From: Solobacterium sp.
GTDB taxonomy: Bacteria; Bacillota_I; Bacilli_A; Erysipelotrichales; Erysipelotrichaceae
DNA: 64,000 bases
Reading direction: 5' to 3'
Assembly: GCA_024693325.1 (NCBI GenBank)
Contig: JAILLA010000029.1
Location: forward strand, 1-64,000
The notes beneath the pieces are model-generated. The model was given only the letters and a program-made list of their open reading frames with translations, was not told the origin of the DNA and searched no databases. Below are positions 48,385 to 56,652 of the stretch, piece after piece (position 1 is the stretch's first letter; each line of letters begins with the position of its first letter). A program made the position numbers and the translations under genes.

Positions 48385-51300
48385 ATGAATCGCACAGCAT
48401 GGAAAAAACGAAATGCACTGTTATTAGCGGCGATGACCTGTCTGAGGGCATTGCCTGCAGCTGCTGAAGAACCGGATCCTGCAGCAGGACAGCAGACTGA
48501 ACTGACAGGAACAGAACAGCGGGTGATCGAAGCGGTCGCAGTACCTGATCCTTCAGAGATCATGGCTGAAGCAGGAACAGCGGAAGAAGACCTGGATCTT
48601 CCGTTTACATTATCGGTTCTGTTTGCCGGAAGCGAAACAACAGAGGAACAGGAAGTCGTCTGGCAGTGCAGTACATATGATGCGGACATTGAAGGCAGCT
48701 ATGTTTTTCAATCCGTATTTACTGACACATCTCTGGTCTGGGACGATATGCCGCTAATGACTGTTACTGTGGAAAAATACCTGACCATCACACAGTATCT
48801 GGAACAGCTGCCGGAAAGCAGCTCCGTATTTCAGATGAGCGATGAGGAAAAAGGGGAAGTACGGACACTGCTGCAGCAGATCGGATCTCTGGAAAATGAA
48901 ATGACTGATGAAGACAGGACGGATTGGCAGAGCAGGAATCCCGTGAAATATGCGCTTTATCAGGAATTGTGCACGATCCTTTTGGACCAGTCAGGAGGAG
49001 AACACGCATATCTGGACGATGATCTGATCTATGTTGAAACATTGAATGTTTCAGAAATGAAAGACGGGATCGGACCGTTTGACGAAGAAGATACAGCGGG
49101 AAGGGATACATCGGATTCAAACCACAGGATCAGGACGTTTGATACGCTGACATACACCCTGTTTTACAGAACAAGATCCAACGGTATTTACGACAGTGTT
49201 GGCAGCGGCTATATGTTCTACGAATTTATTCTTCCATGTACTGAAAAGGAAGCGGTTTTTGATACGGAATCCATGGGCTGGGCAGGAAACCGGTGCACTG
49301 ATCTGAATGATCTGACTCCCGGAACGACCGGATGGACGCTCAGTACGGATGGAGAAGGGAATCAGGTGCTGCTAGTAAAACGGTTTATGGAACCAAACGA
49401 GACTGCGGAAAACGCATTCCCGGGCAGCGGGACGGTCAGTGCGGTAGTCCATATACTCGGGGCATCCAACGGTACGGTCATACAGCCTGTATTCCGTGCG
49501 TGGATGGACCATAACGACATCGGACAGGCGGCGGAATGCCTTTCGGAACCGGTAGAGATCACATGTGAACTCAGGATGAATGCCGCACTGGCAAAACATA
49601 CGCATACGCAGGGACTTGATGTATTCGACTTTTCCACAGGAAACGATCTTGCGCTGAACAAGGATGCCGGACAGGTCAAAGGCAGGATCTACGGTTATTC
49701 TGTCAACCTCCAGCTCTACAGCAAAGGCAGTGCCGGTACAGGCGCAGACCTGAAAGGATGCGCATTGCCCGACGGACCGATCAGTGTCAGCGTTGATATG
49801 CAGGCTGTTTACAGAAGATCCTCCGCCTCCTCATCTCCCATATCGATGAATGACGACGGGTTTGTGCCGCTGATCTGGAGCTATGAAGGCAACAAGCGTC
49901 CGTATTCGGATCTGCAGGCTGATGAAAGAGACGTCAAAAGTTATGGCCTGACATACGCAACACTGGCACCCCTGAACAGGAAGAACGAACGTCCGGATAT
50001 CATGCCTGCAGACGGGTCCAACGGATGCTGGAACGGAGGAGACTGGCATGCGGAACAGGAGGGAAGTACAGTCACATTCACGATCTATCCGAAAAGTGAA
50101 GAACATCCCAACGGCTACGAAGTGAATCCGCAGTGGTTCCCGAACGGCAACAGCGGTGCCGCACCGAAAAACCAGAACATTTACTGGAAGCCTTCAGACG
50201 GAGTGTTTACAGCAAGGATCGGATGTATATCCGCGGCAGAGGTATACTTTATCGTTCCTTTTGAGCAGAACGGAACAGGGCTCAGCGAGTGGTATGAAGA
50301 CACAGGAACCGTCGAACTGAGCGCGGCAGATGCACAGCTGAAGGTATCGGATGTACTGCTTGAACAGGGCAGCACTTCCGATGATGTGCTGACATGGTCG
50401 GTTTTTATTGCCGGCGGAGGCGTGTATACACCGAATATCCATTACGCTTCAGCAGACGGATACGGTGATATCAACCATAACGAAGAACCGGATTCCTTTC
50501 TGCATACCGGCGAGGATGCTGTGGCGGTCGGACAGCCGTTCGGGATCACCTGGGGACTATGGTGTGATCCCAGAGGCGACAGCGACAATGTCGTATATGC
50601 AGCGAACAGCCTGATGAAGTTTGATGATGAAGGCATCCTCCTGCAGAACAGTGACGGGACTCCGGCCGGTCCGTCTGTCTATAACGACGGCTATTATGCA
50701 TCCGGTACGTATTCATGGATGTATGCTGCGAAACCGGACGGTACGGGATGGTACGATGACGCTGAGATGAACGATGCTGTTGAGTCGGACCTGATCTATT
50801 TCTCCGATCTGCAGCAGCTGCAGGACCAGGGATACACCTGCGTGGGGATCCTGACGCAGTACCGCAAGGATCTGTCGGAAAAGGAATTCACCAAAAAGGC
50901 AGCCTTGTCATATATACCGTGTATGAGCGGAGAAGAAAGTCAGACAGCAGGCAATGTATACCAGATCAGGATCAGTACAACATGGTGGCTGAAGGACAAG
51001 GTCAGTGCTGCCGGAGGCATGATCCCGCTGCGTCCGGAAGGAACCGATAACCGGACATTTGTACTGCCGCAGGGGGACAAGCAGGATGTTAAGGAAAACT
51101 ATGTCAAAGCAGTGTGGGAAAGCAGCGCATATGTATCCGGACATACCGGGGATAACCATGACGGAGACTCTGTATATGTCACTCCGTTCAGAAGTGAGAT
51201 CGAGATCACTGCCGCGCAGACACAGTCCGGTTCGGCAGAACCGGCAAGGATCTACAGCCTCGACAGCGGACAGCGCTATGTGGAATACCGGATCAGACCG

Positions 51301-54300
51301 TCATTGACAACATATACGCAGACCGGGGAAGGCACACCGGTCACGGTGACCGTCAGGACTGTTCTGCCTGCGCAGCTGATGTATAACAGTGATTTCGGAT
51401 CCTGGTATGCGTCAGGTTCCCAATATGTACAGGCAGGCATCGGCAAACAGGGAAGCTGTTCAGGCGTACCTCTGGAGCCTGTACTGACAGCAGGAGAAAA
51501 CGGGCAGACGATCCTGACATGGACGCTGGAGAACATCATTCCTTCTCAGGATATGAACAACATTTACTTCGGCACGGTCATCGACGAAGAGAACGGATAT
51601 ATCGAAGTGGCCGATCAGCAGCAGATCATTGTCACTGCTTCCATCAGCGCAGACGGAGATCACCGTCCGCTGACTCCGGCAAACGACAACATCAGTGAAG
51701 CGGGGATCCGCATATCCAAACAGCTGGCGATGGCTGTGTCAAAAAGAGCCGACCGGAGATTCATCGATCCGCAGGAAAGCGCAGGATGGACAGTTACGGC
51801 AGGAAACAACGGCTCTTCCAATCTGACCGACTCCGTCGTTCTTGATGTATTTGCCTCAGACAGCACATACGCGGGGGATCTGTATCTGGATGAATTCAGG
51901 ATCCTGAAGTATTCCGCAGACGGCACAAAAGTCACAGCCGATAATATCGGTGACTGGGAGATATGGTATACCTATCAGGAAGTTGATGAAGCATCCGCTG
52001 AAACCATGACAGCAGGGCAGATCAGAAATTCTTCCGCATGGGTCAGGGGTACCGTTCAGTCAGACGGAGAAGACCGTATCCTTGTAACGGGACCGGAAGA
52101 ACGGAAGAATATCAAAGCGGCAGCAGTGATCGGCACGCTTTACAGGCAGCAGACCTGCAGACTCCATATCAGCGTCACAATGCCGGGATGTCAGGGCGGA
52201 CAAAAGATCAGGAATACGGTCTACAGGGGTTCCGACACCGGGGAATCGACAGTTTACATCGTATCGCGCAGTATTGAAGGCATCATCTGGAAAGACGGTG
52301 ACCTGGACGGTCAGCGCAGCGTACAGGAACAGCCGATGCATGATATGACGATCACATTGCAGAAACAGGACACCGCGGGAAACTACGAAACATATGAATC
52401 AAACGGTTTGCCTGCTGTCGTTCACTCCTCGGAAAGCATGGATGTGCATACAGGGGTGGTGTCCGCATACACAGACGGAAGATACCGGTTTGCGTCTCTT
52501 CCTGAGGGAACGTACAGGATCCTGATCGAAACAGCCGGTCTTCAGGAATACCTGCTTTCTCCGCTGCATATCGGAAGCCCTGATACCGATTCGGACGGCA
52601 TCGGTATTTATGAGGAAGGAAGACTGTCAGGGATCGGAATATCCGACATCACCTTGCCGGAAGCTTCATCGATCGGTTCCTACCGTTATGTTTCGGAAAA
52701 CAATGACGCAGGCATTGCGCCGGCCAGACAGCCGCTGCTGATCCGGAAAACCTGGATCAGGGAAACACAGACAGCACTTCCTGAAGAGATCATGATCGGA
52801 CTGTACGCGGACGGTCAGCTGCTGGAAACATATACGCTTACCCAGGCAGATGCCGTGTCAGGAAGAGATATCTGGCAGATCACGACTGAAGAACTGCCGG
52901 TCTATCGTCAGGATGGTTCGGACCGGATACAGTATACCGTCAGTGAATCGGCGGTTTCAGGATGCAGTAAGGATATGCTGGGCGGTAAAACGGTATTTGT
53001 GCAGATTGGCGAAGCAGTATCCGAGGCAGGACTCTGGGCAGCGGAAAGCAGACTGTCAGGTGATTGTCTTGAGGTGGTCAACACCTGGGAGCCGGCAGAA
53101 GAAGAACTGACGGGCACTTTTGAAATGACACTGAGGAAATGCAGTGCAGAACACAGCCTGATCAATGAACCGGCTGTATTTGAACTGTTCAGTTCCGGTA
53201 TTTCCATCGGGCAGTACACAACAGAAGCCGGAAGCGTCATGATCAGTTCCCTGGAAGCGGGCAGTTATGTTCTGAGGGAGGTCACTGCACCGGCAGGATA
53301 TGTGAGATCCGACGCGGATATTTCCTTCGAGATCCTGCAGGACGGAACGCTGTATCTGAGGGATGAACTTACGGAAAACAGGATCATCCGCTTCTTCAGA
53401 AAACTGTTCCGTCTGGAAACGCAGGAGCACGCACATGCCGAATGGGATGCAAATGAACAGACGATGACGGTCATCAATGAACGGATCAAAGGAAGTCTGA
53501 AGATCACAAAACATACAGAAGATACTGAAGGAGAACCCCTGCAGACACAACAGAGTTACCGGTTTGCCCTCCATACGGCAGACGGAGACCTGATCCGGAC
53601 ATTCGAGGTCAGAAACAATGAAAGCACACTCCTGAATGACATTCCCTACGGGAATTATGTCCTGACCGAGCTGAACGGTACGGAGGACAGTCTGTCGCCG
53701 GCATATATCTTCAGGAGGTTCACGGTCACCGGAGACCCTGCTGTAAGGATCAACGGGGAAACGGTTGAACTGACTGTCACAAATATCTATGAGCGCAGGA
53801 AAACAGACCTGCCGGTGGAAAAGATATGGGACGGAGCGGAGCTGGCAGAAGCCGAATTTGTTTTGTCTGCAGACGGAGAAGACATCCGGCATCTGTCAGT
53901 CAGTGCGGAATCATCCTGGAAAGGCGTATTTGCCGGCCTGAATGAATATGATGAAACAGGCAGGCAGATCGTTTATGAGGTCCGTGAGAACGTGCCGCTG
54001 GGTTATGCGGTGACTGCGGACGCTGCCGGACATGTATTCACGAACCATCAGATCAGCCTCGCTGTACTGAAGACGGATGAAAAGGGAAATCCTTTGCCCG
54101 GAGCAGAGCTCTGTCTGTGGGATGAACATGGCAATGAGGTTTACAGATGGACTTCGTCCGAAGAACGTGAAGAACTGGGGCCGAAACTGAAGGCGTCACA
54201 AAACTATTCGATCACGGAGATTAAAATACCGGACGGATATGCTTCTCATAACACAGCTCTTGAGTTCAGCGTGCTTCAGGACGGTACAGTGATCACAGAC

Positions 54301-54732
54301 GCAGATATGGAAGGTCATGTGCTGAAGATCGAAAATGTACCGCTTGATATCCGCGTTGAAAAACTGGACTCCTTTACAAAGAAACCGCTGTCCGGTGCTG
54401 TCCTGAAGATCATCGATGAGACCGGTAAGGTGATAGACCGCTGGACAAGCACGGAAGAAGCACACAGACTGCAGTCGGTCAGTGCAGGAAAGACATACAC
54501 TCTCATAGAAGAAAAAGCTCCCGAACAGTATGAGATCAGTGCATCCATCACATTTACTGCAGCGTCTTCCGATCAGACGCAGGTCATCACGATGTATGAC
54601 AGGAAGAGATCCGAATTCCTGACAGCGCTTCCTAAAACGGGAGGAGACGGTTATCCGCTCTTCTGGGCAGGCGTATTCCTGGTCAGCGGAGCCCTGTTCA
54701 CATTGTCGGCAAAACTGCTGCTCAAAAGATAA
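48385..54732 (+). CDS. LPXTG-anchored surface protein with SpaA/Cna-B repeats
   Basis: A 2115-residue cell-wall protein. The signal peptide covers about 1-28 (KKRNALLLAAMTCLRALPAAAEE). A long N-terminal part (about 30-1300), rich in Gly, Asp and Tyr, has no family I can name. The C-terminal third holds about seven SpaA/Cna-B-like beta-sandwich units, beginning with an SdrD-like unit (IEGIIWKDGDLDGQRSVQE). It ends ALPKTGGDGYPLF, a hydrophobic segment and LLLKR: a sortase LPXTG signal. The ATG at 48385 has ACGGAGGAAAC and leads directly into the signal peptide; a GTG at 48328 is less likely. It lies between rplA and rplJ, a place almost always free of other genes. Confidence 0.85.
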   Translation: MNRTAWKKRNALLLAAMTCLRALPAAAEEPDPAAGQQTELTGTEQRVIEAVAVPDPSEIMAEAGTAEEDLDLPFTLSVLFAGSETTEEQEVVWQCSTYDADIEGSYVFQSVFTDTSLVWDDMPLMTVTVEKYLTITQYLEQLPESSSVFQMSDEEKGEVRTLLQQIGSLENEMTDEDRTDWQSRNPVKYALYQELCTILLDQSGGEHAYLDDDLIYVETLNVSEMKDGIGPFDEEDTAGRDTSDSNHRIRTFDTLTYTLFYRTRSNGIYDSVGSGYMFYEFILPCTEKEAVFDTESMGWAGNRCTDLNDLTPGTTGWTLSTDGEGNQVLLVKRFMEPNETAENAFPGSGTVSAVVHILGASNGTVIQPVFRAWMDHNDIGQAAECLSEPVEITCELRMNAALAKHTHTQGLDVFDFSTGNDLALNKDAGQVKGRIYGYSVNLQLYSKGSAGTGADLKGCALPDGPISVSVDMQAVYRRSSASSSPISMNDDGFVPLIWSYEGNKRPYSDLQADERDVKSYGLTYATLAPLNRKNERPDIMPADGSNGCWNGGDWHAEQEGSTVTFTIYPKSEEHPNGYEVNPQWFPNGNSGAAPKNQNIYWKPSDGVFTARIGCISAAEVYFIVPFEQNGTGLSEWYEDTGTVELSAADAQLKVSDVLLEQGSTSDDVLTWSVFIAGGGVYTPNIHYASADGYGDINHNEEPDSFLHTGEDAVAVGQPFGITWGLWCDPRGDSDNVVYAANSLMKFDDEGILLQNSDGTPAGPSVYNDGYYASGTYSWMYAAKPDGTGWYDDAEMNDAVESDLIYFSDLQQLQDQGYTCVGILTQYRKDLSEKEFTKKAALSYIPCMSGEESQTAGNVYQIRISTTWWLKDKVSAAGGMIPLRPEGTDNRTFVLPQGDKQDVKENYVKAVWESSAYVSGHTGDNHDGDSVYVTPFRSEIEITAAQTQSGSAEPARIYSLDSGQRYVEYRIRPSLTTYTQTGEGTPVTVTVRTVLPAQLMYNSDFGSWYASGSQYVQAGIGKQGSCSGVPLEPVLTAGENGQTILTWTLENIIPSQDMNNIYFGTVIDEENGYIEVADQQQIIVTASISADGDHRPLTPANDNISEAGIRISKQLAMAVSKRADRRFIDPQESAGWTVTAGNNGSSNLTDSVVLDVFASDSTYAGDLYLDEFRILKYSADGTKVTADNIGDWEIWYTYQEVDEASAETMTAGQIRNSSAWVRGTVQSDGEDRILVTGPEERKNIKAAAVIGTLYRQQTCRLHISVTMPGCQGGQKIRNTVYRGSDTGESTVYIVSRSIEGIIWKDGDLDGQRSVQEQPMHDMTITLQKQDTAGNYETYESNGLPAVVHSSESMDVHTGVVSAYTDGRYRFASLPEGTYRILIETAGLQEYLLSPLHIGSPDTDSDGIGIYEEGRLSGIGISDITLPEASSIGSYRYVSENNDAGIAPARQPLLIRKTWIRETQTALPEEIMIGLYADGQLLETYTLTQADAVSGRDIWQITTEELPVYRQDGSDRIQYTVSESAVSGCSKDMLGGKTVFVQIGEAVSEAGLWAAESRLSGDCLEVVNTWEPAEEELTGTFEMTLRKCSAEHSLINEPAVFELFSSGISIGQYTTEAGSVMISSLEAGSYVLREVTAPAGYVRSDADISFEILQDGTLYLRDELTENRIIRFFRKLFRLETQEHAHAEWDANEQTMTVINERIKGSLKITKHTEDTEGEPLQTQQSYRFALHTADGDLIRTFEVRNNESTLLNDIPYGNYVLTELNGTEDSLSPAYIFRRFTVTGDPAVRINGETVELTVTNIYERRKTDLPVEKIWDGAELAEAEFVLSADGEDIRHLSVSAESSWKGVFAGLNEYDETGRQIVYEVRENVPLGYAVTADAAGHVFTNHQISLAVLKTDEKGNPLPGAELCLWDEHGNEVYRWTSSEEREELGPKLKASQNYSITEIKIPDGYASHNTALEFSVLQDGTVITDADMEGHVLKIENVPLDIRVEKLDSFTKKPLSGAVLKIIDETGKVIDRWTSTEEAHRLQSVSAGKTYTLIEEKAPEQYEISASITFTAASSDQTQVITMYDRKRSEFLTALPKTGGDGYPLFWAGVFLVSGALFTLSAKLLLKR

Positions 54733-54741
54733 AACTGAAGG

Positions 54742-54770
54742 TTGACAAACACGTTAAACGCTCGTATTAT
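54742..54770 (+). promoter_or_regulatory. Strong promoter of rplJ-rplL
   Basis: TTGACA (54742-54747) and TATTAT (54765-54770) with a 17-bp spacer, only 10 bases after the surface protein stop. Confidence 0.82.
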
Positions 54771-54779
54771 TTTAGCGTT

Positions 54780-54925
54780 ATCAAATACCAGAGACAGTAA
54801 CGGCGTAAGCTTAATCAGGTTACCGAGGTAGAGAAAGTCAATCTGTTAGTTGAACTTTTATGCCCTTGCTGTCTGTCAGCGAGGGCTTTATATATTCAGG
54901 TACGCGATAACAAGGAAAGGTTTAG
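54780..54925 (+). promoter_or_regulatory. L10 leader (rplJL autoregulatory RNA)
   Basis: The 160-base untranslated leader before rplJ has the AGTAACGGCG...TTACCGAGGTAGAGAAAGT pattern and the GCCCTTGCTG...CAGCGAGGGC hairpin seen in L10 leaders of Firmicutes. In these, the L10(L12)4 complex binds the leader to control its own operon. Assignment rests on position and on these features, not on a covariance search. Confidence 0.65.
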
Positions 54926-54933
54926 GTGAAGGA

Positions 54934-55467
54934 ATGAATCAGGCGGTATTAGAATCTAAGAAAAATGTCGTCACCGAGATTGCAGACAAGATGAAAAATT
55001 CCGGTTCTGCAGTTGTCGCTGAGTACCGTGGACTGAGCGTTGCTGAGGTCACTGAACTCCGCCGTGCACTGATGGCCGAGCATGTTGAGATGAAAGTCTA
55101 TAAGAACACGCTGGCTGCCAGAGCAGCAGATGCGGCTGGTTACGGAGACCTGAAAAACGTTCTGACAGGACCCAACGCGATCGCATTCGGCGAAGACGAA
55201 ACCGCAGCGGCTCGTGTTATGGCACAGTTCGCGAAAAAGCATAAGGCACTGATTCTCAAGGGCGGAATTGTTGAAGGCCGTGTTATCGGATCTGAAACAG
55301 TTGCAGAGCTGTCCCAGCTCCCGAACAGAGAAGGAATGCTGTCAATGCTGTTATCTGTATTACAGGCACCTGTTTCCGGCTTTGCAAGAGCTATCAATGC
55401 TGTTGCTGAAGCCAGAGGCGGTAGCGCAGAAGCACCAAAAGAAGAAGCTGCAGAGGCAGCTGCCTAA
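54934..55467 (+). CDS. 50S ribosomal protein L10
   Basis: A 177-residue L10, which anchors the L7/L12 stalk. Typical N-terminus: AVLESKKNVVTEIADKMKNS, then VVAEYRGLSVAEVTELR. The C-terminal helical part binds L12 dimers. The ATG at 54934 is fixed by homology and by GTGAAGGA; the frame is open upstream through the leader. The alanine/glutamate-rich tail (APKEEAAEAAA) is common. rplL follows 21 bases later. Confidence 0.95.
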   Translation: MNQAVLESKKNVVTEIADKMKNSGSAVVAEYRGLSVAEVTELRRALMAEHVEMKVYKNTLAARAADAAGYGDLKNVLTGPNAIAFGEDETAAARVMAQFAKKHKALILKGGIVEGRVIGSETVAELSQLPNREGMLSMLLSVLQAPVSGFARAINAVAEARGGSAEAPKEEAAEAAA

Positions 55468-55488
55468 GGAAGAAGGAGGAAAAAATCC

Positions 55489-55860
55489 ATGGCAAAGTTA
55501 ACACAGGAAGAGATTCTTGCTTATCTTGATGAAGCTACAATTCTTGAGCTGAATGAGCTCGTAAAAGCAATCGAAGAAAAATATGGCGTAAGCGCAGCTG
55601 CACCTGTTGCAGTAGCTGCACCTGCAGAAGCTGCTGAACCTGCAGCACCGACAAACGTAACAGTTGTTATGACAAGCTTCGGTGACTCCAAGGTCGGCGT
55701 TATCAAGGTCGTTCGTACGATCACAGGTCTGGGACTTGTTGATGCTAAGAAGCTGGTTGACGGTATCCCTGCAGAAATCAAGAAGGATGTACCGATGGAA
55801 GAAGCAGAGAACATCAAGAAGCAGCTTGTTGAAGCAGGAGCTACAGTTGAGTTCAAATAA
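55489..55860 (+). CDS. 50S ribosomal protein L7/L12
   Basis: A 123-residue stalk protein. The N-terminal dimerisation domain contains [21 protein letters not shown]. An Ala/Pro/Glu hinge ([18 protein letters not shown]) follows, then the C-terminal factor-binding domain with [16 protein letters not shown] and [12 protein letters not shown]. It contacts elongation factors. A terminator ends the operon. Confidence 0.97.
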   Translation: MAKLTQEEILAYLDEATILELNELVKAIEEKYGVSAAAPVAVAAPAEAAEPAAPTNVTVVMTSFGDSKVGVIKVVRTITGLGLVDAKKLVDGIPAEIKKDVPMEEAENIKKQLVEAGATVEFK

Positions 55861-55886
55861 GATTTGAACAAAATAATCATTTAGAG

Positions 55887-55911
55887 AAGCCGAAATCTGT
55901 TTCGGCTTTTC
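55887..55911 (+). terminator. Rho-independent terminator of rplJ-rplL
   Basis: A perfect 9-bp stem AAGCCGAAA/TTTCGGCTT with a TCTG loop and T-run. Confidence 0.85.
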
Positions 55912-55934
55912 GGCCCTAAGAAAGGAACCGCGTT

Positions 55935-56534
55935 ATGAGCCAAATTCACTATTTTACAGATAACAGCGGGCTGCCTTCCAACAGGAGGGAGATCACCTTT
56001 CAGTTTTCGGGCCGCACATTCACATTTGTTACGGATGATGGTGTTTTCAGCAAGGACGGTGTCGATCGCGGCACAGAGATCCTGCTGAAAAACGCCGTAT
56101 GCACGCCATTGTCCGGAAGTGTTCTGGACTTGGGCTGTGGATACGGGACTGTAGGAATTGTTGTGAAAACAATGTTTCCGGAATGTTCTGTCACTTGCAG
56201 CGATGTCAATTCGAGAGCGCTGGAGCTCACTGAGCTCAATGCCGAAAAAAACAGTGCGACTGTCAGAGCGGTCATGTCAGACCGCTTCGACAGCCTGGCT
56301 GATCACTTTGATATGATTCTGACAAATCCTCCTATCAGAGCCGGAAAGGCTGTGGTGCACGGGATCCTGTCGGAAGCTTATGATCATCTGAACCGCGGCG
56401 GTGTGCTGCTGGCGGTGATCAGGAGAAAACAAGGCGCTGAAAGCGCTGTCCGAAAGATAGCGGAAGTTTTCGGGTCTTGTGATGTAATTGACAGGGATAA
56501 AGGATACTGGATTCTTAAGGGGATCAGAAATTGA
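55935..56534 (+). CDS. Class I SAM methyltransferase, RsmC-like
   Basis: A 199-residue methyltransferase. The SAM motif is VLDLGCGYGTVGIV, motif II is in CSDVNSRALELTELN, and the catalytic NPP-type motif is TNPPIRAGK, typical of N2-guanine enzymes such as RsmC (16S rRNA G1207). It is shorter than E. coli RsmC because it has only the catalytic half, as in Gram-positive members (YbxB). The place between rplL and rpoB is the same as ybxB of Bacillus. Good AAAGGA site. Confidence 0.88.
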   Translation: MSQIHYFTDNSGLPSNRREITFQFSGRTFTFVTDDGVFSKDGVDRGTEILLKNAVCTPLSGSVLDLGCGYGTVGIVVKTMFPECSVTCSDVNSRALELTELNAEKNSATVRAVMSDRFDSLADHFDMILTNPPIRAGKAVVHGILSEAYDHLNRGGVLLAVIRRKQGAESAVRKIAEVFGSCDVIDRDKGYWILKGIRN

Positions 56535-56559
56535 CGGCTTTACTCAACATTGATATTAT
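56531..56559 (+). promoter_or_regulatory. Promoter of rpoB-rpoC
   Basis: TTGACG (56531-56536) and TATTAT (56554-56559) with a 17-bp spacer. The -35 box overlaps the methyltransferase stop codon. About 90 bases of untranslated leader follow. Confidence 0.72.
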
Positions 56560-56652
56560 TATATGTTGATAAATGTCGCTAAAAATAAGGGTAAGGGTAA
56601 GTATGCCCTTTTCGGCGTATATAAGGCGATGCAGGCGAAAGGATGGCGAACA

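Noticed and set aside
53056..53892. Open frame of 278 codons on the minus strand
   Set aside because: Antisense to the Cna-B/SpaA region of the surface protein; no recognisable domain.
56585..56620. AAGGG/CCCTT pairing in the rpoB leader as an attenuator
   Set aside because: The stem is only five pairs and the T-run is short; not enough to claim regulation.
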